From: Lysobacter sp. K5869
Lineage (GTDB): Bacteria > Pseudomonadota > Gammaproteobacteria > Xanthomonadales > Xanthomonadaceae
DNA: 64,000 nucleotides
Assembly: GCF_018847975.1 (NCBI RefSeq)
Contig: NZ_CP072597.1
Coordinates: 1,589,001 to 1,653,000 of the forward strand
Reading direction: 5' to 3'
The position numbers were made by a program, and so were the translations under genes. The notes under the pieces were generated by a model. That model did no database searches. It was not told the origin of the DNA and saw only the letters and a program-made list of their open reading frames with translations. Positions 19,127 to 27,618 of the stretch are shown piece by piece (the first letter of the stretch is position 1; every line of letters begins with the position of its first letter).

Positions 19127-20377
19127 TCAGGCGACGGCGGCGCGCGGCGCGCCGGCGCGCTGGGCGTAGCGGTCGAGCACGCGCTCGATCCGCACGAACA
19201 CCTCGCGCACTTCCTCCGGCTGCGGCAGCAGGGTGACGCGGAAATGGTTGCGGTAGGGGACGTTGAAGCTCGAACCCGGGACCACCAGCACGTCCTCGGT
19301 TTCCAGCAGTTCCAGCGCGAACTGGTGATCGTCGAAGCCTTGCGCGGCCGCGCCGGTCACCGCCGGGAACGCGTACAGCGCGCCGGCCGGGGCGACCAGT
19401 TGCAGGTGCTTGCTCGCGTCGACCGCTTCGATCACCGCGCGGCGCGCCTCGAACAAACGGCCGCCGGGCCGGCACAGCGGGGTGATGGTGTCGGCGCCGT
19501 CGAGCGCGGCCTCGATGGCGAACTGGCCCGGCACGTTGGCGCACAGGCGCAGCGCGCCGAGCAGGTCCATGGCGTGGTGGAACTCGCCGGTGACCATGGG
19601 ATCGCCGGACAGCACCGCCCAACCCACGCGCCAGCCGCAGGCGCGATGCACCTTCGACAAACCGCCGAAACTCAAACACGGCAGATCGCCCGCGATCGGC
19701 GCCACCGGCTCGAACTTCGCGTCCCCGTAGAGGATCGAGTCGTAGATTTCATCGCACAGCAGCAACAGCTTGTGCTTGGCGGCGATGGCGACGATCCGCT
19801 CGATCAGCGCGCGCGGGTACGCCGCGCCGGTCGGGTTGTTCGGATTGATCAGCACGATCGCGCGGGTGCGGCTGGAGACCAGTTGCTCGATCTCGTCCGG
19901 GTCCGGCAGGAAGCCGTTTTCCGGCTGGCAGCGGTAGTACACCGGGCGGCCGTCGTTGAGGATGGTCGCGGCCGACCACAGCGGGTAGTCGGGCGAGGGC
20001 AGCAGCACTTCGTCGCCCGGGTTGAGCAGGGCGCGCAGCGACAGGTCGATCAGCTCGCTGACGCCGTTGCCGACGAACACCCGCTCGGGCGAGGCGTTGG
20101 GCGTGCCGCGGCGCTTGTAGAACGCGGCGACGGCCTCGCGCGCGGCCGGCAGGCCCTGCTGATGGGTATACGGATCGGTGTCGGCGATGCGCTCGGCGAT
20201 GGCGCGCTGCAGATGCTCGGGGGCGCGGAAGCCGAACGCGCCGGGATTGCCGATGTTGAGCTTGATCTGCTTGCGTCCCTGGGCCTCCAACTCGCGAGCT
20301 CGCCGGGCCAGTTCACCGCGGATTTCGTAACGGACTTCGGACAGGCGTTCGCGGGTTTTCAGGGGCGGCTGGGACAT
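19127..20377 (-). CDS. alaA: Alanine aminotransferase (AlaA-like)
   Basis: 416 residues. Contains NIGNPGAFGF at 41-50, VGNGVSELI near 102, NPNNPTG with cofactor Asn181, LCDEIYD with Asp209 and Tyr212, and the PLP Lys242 in GGLSKVH followed by Arg250. The overall pattern fits AlaA/AlaT-type glutamate-pyruvate aminotransferases, which make alanine from pyruvate. Start ATG 20377 gives the family N-terminus MSQPPLK; an upstream start at 20536 adds an unsupported leader. First gene of an operon with the SGNH hydrolase. Confidence 0.85.
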   Translation of the reverse strand: MSQPPLKTRERLSEVRYEIRGELARRARELEAQGRKQIKLNIGNPGAFGFRAPEHLQRAIAERIADTDPYTHQQGLPAAREAVAAFYKRRGTPNASPERVFVGNGVSELIDLSLRALLNPGDEVLLPSPDYPLWSAATILNDGRPVYYRCQPENGFLPDPDEIEQLVSSRTRAIVLINPNNPTGAAYPRALIERIVAIAAKHKLLLLCDEIYDSILYGDAKFEPVAPIAGDLPCLSFGGLSKVHRACGWRVGWAVLSGDPMVTGEFHHAMDLLGALRLCANVPGQFAIEAALDGADTITPLCRPGGRLFEARRAVIEAVDASKHLQLVAPAGALYAFPAVTGAAAQGFDDHQFALELLETEDVLVVPGSSFNVPYRNHFRVTLLPQPEEVREVFVRIERVLDRYAQRAGAPRAAVA

Positions 20378-20568
20378 CGGAGCGGCACTTAGGGAGAGTG
20401 GGTGAACCGCCAGCCTAGCCGAATCCGCCCCGGTAAACAGCCTGAATCGCGGGTTTTTCGGACGAGTCCGGTCGACTTGGCGCACAAGAACGCACTGCGG
20501 ACCGCGTCGGCGGGGCTTGCAAGCGGTTTCCGGCAAAGCCGGCCCGCGCCGGACAGCGAAACCCGCCG

Positions 20569-21744
20569 GTGGCCTATGTAGAATCGCGCCATGCCCATCC
20601 GCCCCCCGCGCCTTTGACTCCCGAACTGGCCGCCTTGCAGGCGATCGGCTGGCCCGTCGAGGCCGGCCCGGACGAGAGTCCGCAGCCGGCCGATCCGGCC
20701 TGGCGCCAACTCCTCGCCGACCACCCCCAGGCCCGCCCGGCCCGGGTGATCGAGCAGCACCGCAGCGGCTACGTGGTCTCCGACGGTCCCGACAGCGCCG
20801 GCTTCCCGGTCGATTCCCTGCCCGAATGGCAGCGCCCGCGCTTCCCGCCCGAGCAGCGCCCGGGCGTGGGCGATTGGCTGCTGATCGAACGCTCGGGATC
20901 GCGCGACAAGGTCGTGGCCCTGCTGCCGCGGCACAGCGCGATCAAGCGCGGCGCGGCCGGCGAGCATTACAAGCAGCAGCTGATCGCGGCCAACATCGAC
21001 ACCGTGTTCGTGGTGTGCGGATTGGACGCCGACTTCAACCCGCGCCGGATCGAGCGCTACCTGCTGCTGGTGCGCGGCGGCGCCGAGCCGGTGATCGTGC
21101 TGACCAAGGCCGACGCCGCGCTGGCGGCCGACCCCGAGGCGGTTGCGCTGGCTACCGGCGCGCTGATCGAACTCAGCCAGGGCGTGCAGGTGCGCGCGGT
21201 CAACGCGCGCGACCGCGACGGCGTGCGCGAGGCGCTGACCCCGTGGCTCGGCCCGGGCCGCACCGTGGTGCTGGTGGGTTCCTCCGGCGCCGGCAAATCG
21301 ACCCTGACCAACAGCCTGCTCGGGATCGAGAAGATGAAGACCGGCGCGGTGCGCGAAAGCGACGCGCGCGGCCGTCACACCACCACCCACCGCGCGCTGA
21401 TCCCGCTGCCCTCGGGCGCGTGTCTGATCGACACGCCGGGCATGCGCGAGCTCAAGCCGACCGGCGAGGAAGACATCGGCGAGAACTTCGCCGACGTCGA
21501 GGCGCTGGCCGAGCAATGCAAGTTCCGCGATTGCTCGCACGACCGCGAGCCCGGCTGCGCGGTGCGCGCGGCGATCGAGGGCGGGCGGCTGGATCCGCAA
21601 CGCTTCGCCAACTACCTCAAGCTGCGCGACGAAGTCGCCGGCGCGGCCAACAAGCTGGCCAACCGGCGCGCGCAGAAGTCCGAGGAAAAAGTCCTCGGCA
21701 AAGCCCTGAACAAGCGCCTGGACGAGAAATATGGGCGGCATTGA
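20569..21744 (+). CDS. rsgA: Ribosome small-subunit-dependent GTPase A
   Basis: About 391 residues. Circularly permuted GTPase order: an N-terminal OB-like region, LTKAD (G4), then the P-loop GSSGAGKST (G1), TTTH (G2), DTPGM (G3), and a C-terminal zinc finger with CKFRDCSHDREPGC. RsgA helps late maturation of the 30S subunit. The start is uncertain: GTG 20569 has no clear ribosome site, and a 9-codon ATG reading frame at 20591-20617 overlaps an alternative in-frame TTG at 20614. Confidence 0.92.
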   Translation: MAYVESRHAHPPPAPLTPELAALQAIGWPVEAGPDESPQPADPAWRQLLADHPQARPARVIEQHRSGYVVSDGPDSAGFPVDSLPEWQRPRFPPEQRPGVGDWLLIERSGSRDKVVALLPRHSAIKRGAAGEHYKQQLIAANIDTVFVVCGLDADFNPRRIERYLLLVRGGAEPVIVLTKADAALAADPEAVALATGALIELSQGVQVRAVNARDRDGVREALTPWLGPGRTVVLVGSSGAGKSTLTNSLLGIEKMKTGAVRESDARGRHTTTHRALIPLPSGACLIDTPGMRELKPTGEEDIGENFADVEALAEQCKFRDCSHDREPGCAVRAAIEGGRLDPQRFANYLKLRDEVAGAANKLANRRAQKSEEKVLGKALNKRLDEKYGRH

Positions 21745-21828
21745 GCGAGCGCCGCGCGAGCCGCGCGCCCCGTCCGCCGCGTCCGGCCGCGCGCCGTCCC
21801 TTTCCTTCCCGAACCTTGAGGCCGCCGC

Positions 21829-23103
21829 ATGAGCGCCCTCCCGACCGATCTGTCCCCCGACCTGCACCACCACGCCCAGCTCGACGCGCGCATGGTCCGC
21901 GCCGCGCGCGGCATCAAGCTGCTGACGATGGTGAGTTGGCCGGCCGGCCTGGAAGCGCGCTTCCTCGCCGACTACGCGCGCGGCGCGGCGGTCTCGCCGG
22001 TCATCGACTACCCCCAGCACGATTTCAGCGAAGTGCGCGCGGAGCTCGACGCCATCGCCACCGCCGCCGACCGCGATCATCCGCTCGGCGAGTACCTGAT
22101 CGAATCGGCGCACTCTTGGGGCATCGCCGCGCAATTGCTCGAATGCCTGGGCACCAACAAGGTCGCCGACTATTCGGTGCAGCTGTTCGGCAAGCCCGAC
22201 GTGGCCTTGCCGGGGCAGGGGCCGAGCACGCGCGAGGCCGCCAACCACTTCATCTCCATCGCCAACGAACTCGACCGCGAGCTGATGTCGCCGGCCGAAA
22301 CCGTGGAGATCTCGGCCACGGCGCTGAGCCTGCAATTGCAGCGCGACCTCGACGACTACTTCGACGCGCGCGTGATCGAAGTGGTGCTCGACCCGGACCT
22401 GATCGCCAAGGCCGCCGCCGGCGCCACCCGCATCCGCCTGCGCAGCGGCGCGGCCTTCAGCGATTACGACCGCCACCAGTTGCTGCAACACGAAGCCTTC
22501 GTGCATTCGCTGACCGCGCTCAACGGCCGCGAACAGCCGGTGCTGCCGAGCCTGGCGCTGTCCTCGCCGCGCAGCACCGCGACGCAAGAGGGTTTGGCGA
22601 CCTTCGCCGAACAGATCACCGGCAGCATCGACATCGGCCGGATGAAGCGGCTGAGCCTGCGCATCGATGCGGTGGCGATGGCGCTGGACGGCGCCGACTT
22701 CATCCAGGTGTTCCGCTATTTCATCGACTCGGGCCAAACCCCTGAAGAAAGTTTCGCCTCGGCCCAGCGCGTATTCCGCGGCGTGCCCACCGGCGGCGGC
22801 GCGGCCTTCACCAAGGACACCGTGTACCTGCGCGGCCTGGTCGGCGTGCACACCTTCTTCCGCTGGGCGCTGCGGCAACAAAAGCTGCACCTGTGCCGCT
22901 GGCTGTTCGCCGGCAAGATGACCTTGGGCGACGTGCAGCGCTTCGAGCCCTTGTTCCAGGACGGCGTGCTGGCGCCGCCGCGCTGGATGCCGCCGTGGAT
23001 CACCCGCGCGAATGGGCTGGCCGGCATGCTGGCGTTCTCGTTGTTCGCCAACCGCATTCGGCTGGACCATATGGCCGAGGGCGATTTCAGCGAGATCGGC
23101 TGA
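21829..23103 (+). CDS. QEGLA-motif (DUF1704/MATCAP-like) putative metallocarboxypeptidase
   Basis: 424 residues. It holds the TQEGLATF motif that names the 'flavohemoglobin expression-modulating QEGLA motif' family, and just before it QHEAFVHSL, an HExxxH zinc-site pattern. The family is DUF1704; a eukaryotic member was identified as the tubulin tyrosine carboxypeptidase MATCAP, so this is probably a zinc peptidase, with unknown bacterial substrate. Cytoplasmic by lack of signal. It starts 84 bp after rsgA on the same strand; the link to RsgA is positional only. Confidence 0.85.
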   Translation: MSALPTDLSPDLHHHAQLDARMVRAARGIKLLTMVSWPAGLEARFLADYARGAAVSPVIDYPQHDFSEVRAELDAIATAADRDHPLGEYLIESAHSWGIAAQLLECLGTNKVADYSVQLFGKPDVALPGQGPSTREAANHFISIANELDRELMSPAETVEISATALSLQLQRDLDDYFDARVIEVVLDPDLIAKAAAGATRIRLRSGAAFSDYDRHQLLQHEAFVHSLTALNGREQPVLPSLALSSPRSTATQEGLATFAEQITGSIDIGRMKRLSLRIDAVAMALDGADFIQVFRYFIDSGQTPEESFASAQRVFRGVPTGGGAAFTKDTVYLRGLVGVHTFFRWALRQQKLHLCRWLFAGKMTLGDVQRFEPLFQDGVLAPPRWMPPWITRANGLAGMLAFSLFANRIRLDHMAEGDFSEIG

Positions 23104-23124
23104 TCGCGAGGCCTCGTTTCCGAC

Positions 23125-23209
23125 TGTAGGAGCTGCGTAAGCTGCGACCGCGACATCGCGCTCGCGACGTAGTCGCGGCTTCGCGGTCGCAGCTTACGCA
23201 GCTCCTACA
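23125..23209. repeat. REP family A pair
   Basis: TGTAGGAGCTGCGTAAGC... (23125-23152) and inverse ending CAGCTCCTACA at 23209, in the convergent gap before phbB. Confidence 0.9.
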
Positions 23210-23226
23210 GCTGCTTCGTTGCGGCA

Positions 23227-23967
23227 TCAGCCCATCTGCAAACCGCCGTTGACCGCGTAATCCGCGCCGGTCACGAACGCCGCGTCGTCGCCGGCCAGCC
23301 ACGCGCACAGGCTCGCCACCTCTTCGGGCTTGCCGAGCCGGCGTACCGGCACCGAGGCCGCCAAGCGGTCCAGCACGTCCGGCGGAAACGCGCTGATCGC
23401 GGCGCTGGCCACATACCCGGGCGAAATCGTGTTGACCGTGACCCCGCGCGCGGCGAATTCCTGCGCCAGCGCGCGGGTGAAGCCGTGCATCGCGGCCTTG
23501 GCGGTGGCGTAGTTGACCTGCCCGATCTGGCCTTTCTGCGCGCTGACCGAACCGATGTTGACGATCCGCCCCCAGCCGCGCGCGGCCATGCCGTCGACGA
23601 CTTGCTTGGTGATGTTGAACAGCGTGTTGAGGTTGCCGGCCATCACCGCGTTCCAATCGTCGCGGCTCATCTGCCGGAACAGCACGTCGCGGGTGCCGCC
23701 GGCGTTGTTGACCAGCACGTCCACTTCGCCGACCTCGGCCTTGACCTTGGCGAAGGCGGCGACGGTGGAATCCCAGTCGGCGGCGTTGCCTTCCGAGGCG
23801 ATGAAGTCGTAGCCCAATTCGCGCTGCTCGCGCAGCCAACCGGCCTTGCGCGGCGAATTCGGGCCGCAACCGGCGACCACGGTGTGGCCGCTGTCGGCGA
23901 GCTTGCGGCAGATCGCGGTGCCCAGGCTGCCCATGCCGCTGGTGACGTAGGCGATGCGGAGAGTCAT
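23227..23967 (-). CDS. phbB: Acetoacetyl-CoA reductase (SDR family)
   Basis: 246 residues. Short-chain dehydrogenase with the cofactor loop TSGMGSLG, NNAGGTRD, catalytic Ser in NIGSVSAQKGQIGQ, and the YxxxK pair in NYATAK. The GGTRDVLFRQM, SAQKGQIGQVNY and HGFTRALAQE stretches are typical of PhaB/PhbB, which makes (R)-3-hydroxybutyryl-CoA for polyhydroxybutyrate. No thiolase or PHA synthase gene is in this window, so its partners must be elsewhere, or it acts as a general 3-oxoacyl reductase. Confidence 0.85.
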   Translation of the reverse strand: MTLRIAYVTSGMGSLGTAICRKLADSGHTVVAGCGPNSPRKAGWLREQRELGYDFIASEGNAADWDSTVAAFAKVKAEVGEVDVLVNNAGGTRDVLFRQMSRDDWNAVMAGNLNTLFNITKQVVDGMAARGWGRIVNIGSVSAQKGQIGQVNYATAKAAMHGFTRALAQEFAARGVTVNTISPGYVASAAISAFPPDVLDRLAASVPVRRLGKPEEVASLCAWLAGDDAAFVTGADYAVNGGLQMG

Positions 23968-23985
23968 GGCGTCCTCGTGGAGCTG

Positions 23986-24068
23986 GGAGATAGTGGATGG
24001 GAGTTAGGAGATAGAGGGGCAGAGAACGGAGTGCTTTTGCTATCTCCTAACTCCTATCCGCTATCTCC
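23986..24068. repeat. Palindromic element family C, copy 1
   Basis: GGAGATAGTGGATGGGAG... at 23986-24014 with inverse arm ending CCGCTATCTCC at 24068 and a 25-bp middle. A second, near-identical element lies at 25437-25525; together they bracket the citrate-type transporter gene. Confidence 0.85.
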
Positions 24069-24073
24069 TCGCG

Positions 24074-25402
24074 TCAAGCGGCAAACGGATACAACGCGAA
24101 CGCGAGCGAAGCGAACATCAGGATCAACGACACCAACACCGCCCACTTCAAGGTGAACTTCTGGTGGTCGGCGAAATCCACATTCGCCATGCCGACCAGC
24201 AGATAGGTCGACGGCACCAGCGGGCTCAGCAAGTGCACCGGCTGCCCGGCCAGCGAGGCGCGCGCCATTTCCACCGGGGTGATGCCGTAATGCCCGGCCG
24301 CTTCCGACAGGATCGGCAGCACGCCGAAATAGAAGGCGTCGTTGGACATGAAAAAGGTGAAGGGCATGCTGGCGATCGCGGTGATCACCGCCAGATACGG
24401 CCCCCACGCGTCGGGAATCACCGCCAGGAAGCTGCGCGACATCGCCTCGACCATGCCGGTGTTGGACAAGATGCCGGTGAAGATGCCCGCGGCGAAGATC
24501 AGCGACACCACCGCCAGCACGTTGCCGGCGTGGTTGCCGATGCGGCGGCGCTGTTCGGCGAGGTCGGGGTAGTTGATGACCAGCGCGATCGCGAAGCCGA
24601 TCATGAACAACACCGGCAGCGGCAGCAGGCCGAGGATCAGCGCGGCCATCAGCGCCACGGTCAGGCCGGCATTGACCCACAGCAGCTTCGGCCGCTTGGT
24701 GTCTTCGCTGTCGGCCAAGGTCGGCAGGTTGTCGCTGGCGGTGTCGAGCTCGGGATTCCAGTCGGCGGCGTGACCGTCGAGGGTGACGATGCCCAGGCGC
24801 TTGCGCTCGCGCAGGCCGAGATACCAGGCCAACACGATGATGCTGAGCAGCGAGATCGCCATCGCCGGGATCAGCGGCACGAACACTTCGCTGGGATCCA
24901 CGTGCAGCGCGGTCGCCGCGCGCGCGGTCGGGCCGCCCCACGGCGTCAGGTTCATCACGCCGCTGGCCAGGATCGTCACGCAGGTCAGGTTGAGCGCGTT
25001 CATGCGCAGGCGCTGGAACAGCGGCAGCATCGCCGACACAGTGATCATGTACGTAGTCGAACCGTCGCCGTCGAGCGAGATCAGCATCGCCAGCACCGCG
25101 GTGCCGACCACGATCTTGACCGGATCGCCCTTCACCAGCTTGAGGATGCGCTTGACGATGGGATCGAACAGGCCGGCGTCGATCATCACGCCGAAGTAGA
25201 GGATGGCGAACATCAGCATCACGCCGGTCGGCGCGATCTTCTTGATCCCCTCGATCATCATCTCGCCGATGCCGGCGCCGAAACCGCCGGCCAGGGCGAA
25301 GACGATGGGTATCACGATCAGAGCCACCAGCGGCGACAGCCGCTTGCTCATGATCAGATACATGAAGGTGAGGACCATGCCGAAGCCGAGGATGGTCAGC
25401 AT
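24074..25402 (-). CDS. citM: CitMHS-family citrate/metal-citrate:H+ symporter
   Basis: 442 residues, about 12 hydrophobic helices. Family landmarks include DGDGSTTYMI near 110, VMNLTPWGGPTARA near 150, and SNDAFYFGVLPIL near 345, all typical of CitM/CitH secondary transporters that import citrate, often complexed to divalent metal. Downstream of a porin gene on the same strand, separated by a family C element, and near a TctDE-like regulatory operon transcribed away from it. Substrate could be another tricarboxylate. Confidence 0.85.
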   Translation of the reverse strand: MLTILGFGMVLTFMYLIMSKRLSPLVALIVIPIVFALAGGFGAGIGEMMIEGIKKIAPTGVMLMFAILYFGVMIDAGLFDPIVKRILKLVKGDPVKIVVGTAVLAMLISLDGDGSTTYMITVSAMLPLFQRLRMNALNLTCVTILASGVMNLTPWGGPTARAATALHVDPSEVFVPLIPAMAISLLSIIVLAWYLGLRERKRLGIVTLDGHAADWNPELDTASDNLPTLADSEDTKRPKLLWVNAGLTVALMAALILGLLPLPVLFMIGFAIALVINYPDLAEQRRRIGNHAGNVLAVVSLIFAAGIFTGILSNTGMVEAMSRSFLAVIPDAWGPYLAVITAIASMPFTFFMSNDAFYFGVLPILSEAAGHYGITPVEMARASLAGQPVHLLSPLVPSTYLLVGMANVDFADHQKFTLKWAVLVSLILMFASLAFALYPFAA

Positions 25403-25436
25403 CTTGGGGGTTCCTTGAGGGCTTGAGGTGGCGCGA

Positions 25437-25525
25437 GGAGATAGCGGATAGGCGTTAGGAGATAGCGAAAGCGGGGTAGGGGAGGGCGCGCTCTGGCTAC
25501 CTCCTAACGCCTATCCGCTATCTCC
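25437..25525. repeat. Palindromic element family C, copy 2
   Basis: GGAGATAGCGGATAGGCG... at 25437-25465 and inverse CTACCTCCTAACGCC... ending at 25525. It lies between the porin and the transporter, so it may form a stem in their joint transcript. Confidence 0.85.
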
Positions 25526-25529
25526 TGCT

Positions 25530-26726
25530 TCAAAAGTCGTACTGAAACCGCCCCGTCACCGCCCGCGTGCGGTCGAGCGTCGCGCCGGCGAGGCGGTCGC
25601 GATTGCGGCTCTCGATCCAATCGAGCATGAAGCGCAGGTTCGCGCGCAGGTGCCAGTTCACGCCGAGGCTGGTCTGCTCCATCGACACGTCGCTGAAGTT
25701 CGCCGCGCCGTTGAGGTGCTGCTTGCCGCGGATGGTGTCGTAGCGCGCGGCCACCACCCAGGCGCCGCTGCTGCGCGCGGGCTTGACCCGGCCGAAGCGG
25801 CCGGACTTGGTGTCGTAAGGCATGTTCTCGCCGGTGATGAACCAGCCGACCGTGCCGTAGGCCGAGCGGATCGTGCCGCGCTGGCTGCCGTCGTCGAAAT
25901 CGGCGCCGCTGAGTTCGGACTGCACGTAGACCGGGCCGCGCGCCAGCGCGAATTCCAGCGAATACTTGTCGACGTCGGTGTCGAGGCCGCGGTTGAAATT
26001 CACCAGCGTGGCGCGGCTGTTGTCGGACAGATGCCCGGCCGGACGCGGCGCGATGCGCAGCCCGTTGGCGCCGTCGCGGCCGGGATGGTCGTAGTACTCG
26101 CGCGCCAGCGACAGGCCCAGGTGCAGCGCGTCGCCGGTGTCGTGGCGCGGCGCCCAGGTGCCGCGGGCGCCGAACGCGCGGCCCTTGACCTTCCACGCGT
26201 CGATGCTTTCCAGGCTGTAGACGCTGCCGCCGACGGTGTACTCGTCGCGCGCGGTGATCCACGCCGCGCCCAGGCGGTACAGCGGCGCGACCGAACTGGC
26301 GAACATGCTGCGTTCCATGAACACGCCGTAGTTCGAGCTGATCCGGTCGTCGAGGGTGAAGTACTGCTTGAACTGGCCGATCGTCAGCTTGCCGGCCTTG
26401 AAATCGCGAGTGACGTAAACGTCCTTGGCCTCGATGCTGTTGCCCTTGAATTCGTCCTGCAATCCGGCGAAATCGCCTTCGATCTTGTAGCCCCAGCCGT
26501 AGAACTTGCCCGACACGTCCAGCCACAGCCGGCGCACTTCGGTGTCGTCGGGATTGGCCGCGCCGCGGCGGTCGTTGTCGAACTGGGCGAAATCCCAGTG
26601 GATGCGGCCGCCGAGTTCGGCGGTCACCGGACGCTCGTCGCCGCCGTCGGCCGCGTGGGCGGACGTTGCGGACGCAGCGAGCAGGCACAGCGCGACGCAC
26701 GCGCCAGCGTGTTGGACAACAGCCAT
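25530..26726 (-). CDS. OprP/OprO-family outer-membrane porin
   Basis: 398 residues, signal peptide ending SAHA (about residue 25). Alternating amphipathic beta strands run to a terminal aromatic residue (GRFQYDF), the outer-membrane insertion signal. GGRIHWDFAQFD, DVSGKFYGWGYKIEGDFAG and TIGQFKQYFTLD match phosphate-selective porins O and P. In this context it more likely brings the substrate of the neighbouring citrate-type transporter into the periplasm than phosphate. Divergent from the response-regulator operon, with about 200 bp between that must hold both promoters. Confidence 0.87.
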   Translation of the reverse strand: MAVVQHAGACVALCLLAASATSAHAADGGDERPVTAELGGRIHWDFAQFDNDRRGAANPDDTEVRRLWLDVSGKFYGWGYKIEGDFAGLQDEFKGNSIEAKDVYVTRDFKAGKLTIGQFKQYFTLDDRISSNYGVFMERSMFASSVAPLYRLGAAWITARDEYTVGGSVYSLESIDAWKVKGRAFGARGTWAPRHDTGDALHLGLSLAREYYDHPGRDGANGLRIAPRPAGHLSDNSRATLVNFNRGLDTDVDKYSLEFALARGPVYVQSELSGADFDDGSQRGTIRSAYGTVGWFITGENMPYDTKSGRFGRVKPARSSGAWVVAARYDTIRGKQHLNGAANFSDVSMEQTSLGVNWHLRANLRFMLDWIESRNRDRLAGATLDRTRAVTGRFQYDF

Positions 26727-26928
26727 CGATTTGTCTCCCGACCCTGGTTTTCGCGCCTCTTTCCGCGCACAAAGGCGCGGTGGGCGCTTATAGTTGGGTC
26801 GGCCCGGACGGCGTCTCCCAACCCCTCGCGCCCAGGCTAGGCGGCCGAAGCTGTCAACGACCTGTCATCGCCGGCGCGTTTTCGCCGGCCCCACCTGAAC
26901 CGCGGCGCCGGCCGCGACGGAAGCCGCG

Positions 26929-27618
26929 GTGCGCATCCTGCTAGTCGAGGACAACGCCGATCTCGCCGACGCCATCGTCCGGCGCATGCGCCGCGACGGC
27001 CACGCCGTGGATTGGCAGAGCGACGGGCTCAAGGCCGACAGCGTGCTGCGCTACCAAAGTTTCGATCTGATCGTGCTCGATATCGGCTTGCCGCGGCTCA
27101 ACGGCCTGAGCCTGCTGGCCGGCCTGCGCGAACGCGGCGACGCCACCCCGGTGCTGATGCTGACCGCGCGCGACGGCATCGACGACCGCGTGCGCGCATT
27201 GGATTCCGGCGCCGACGATTACCTCAGCAAGCCCTTCGATTTCCGCGAGTTCGAAGCGCGCTGCCGGGTGCTGCTGCGGCGCAACCGCGGGCAGGCCGCG
27301 GGCATCGTGCAAGTCGGCGGCTTCGCGTTCGAGGCCGGCGCGCACCGGGTCACGCTCGACGGCGAGCCCATCGATCTGCCGAACCGCGAATTCCGCCTGC
27401 TGGAAATCCTGATCGGCAAGCTCGGCCAGGTGGTCAGCAAGGACGAGATCGGAAACGGCTTGTTCGGCTTCGACGACGAGGCCGGGCCGAACGCGATCGA
27501 GCTGTACGTCGGGCGCCTGCGCAAGAAGCTCGCGGCCGCGCCGCTGCGCATCGTCACCGTGCGCGGCGCAGGCTACATGATCGAGGCCGGCGCGGGCGAG
27601 GGCGCGGCCGATGGCTGA
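26929..27618 (+). CDS. OmpR/TctD-type response regulator
   Basis: 229 residues starting with GTG. Receiver domain 1-120 with phospho-acceptor Asp51 in LIVLDIGLP and Lys in YLSKPFDF near 100; winged-helix DNA-binding domain 130-222 ending TVRGAGYMIE. Overlaps the sensor kinase by 8 bp. The divergent porin and transporter genes make a tricarboxylate-uptake regulon the likely target, as in TctD. Confidence 0.9.
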   Translation: MRILLVEDNADLADAIVRRMRRDGHAVDWQSDGLKADSVLRYQSFDLIVLDIGLPRLNGLSLLAGLRERGDATPVLMLTARDGIDDRVRALDSGADDYLSKPFDFREFEARCRVLLRRNRGQAAGIVQVGGFAFEAGAHRVTLDGEPIDLPNREFRLLEILIGKLGQVVSKDEIGNGLFGFDDEAGPNAIELYVGRLRKKLAAAPLRIVTVRGAGYMIEAGAGEGAADG

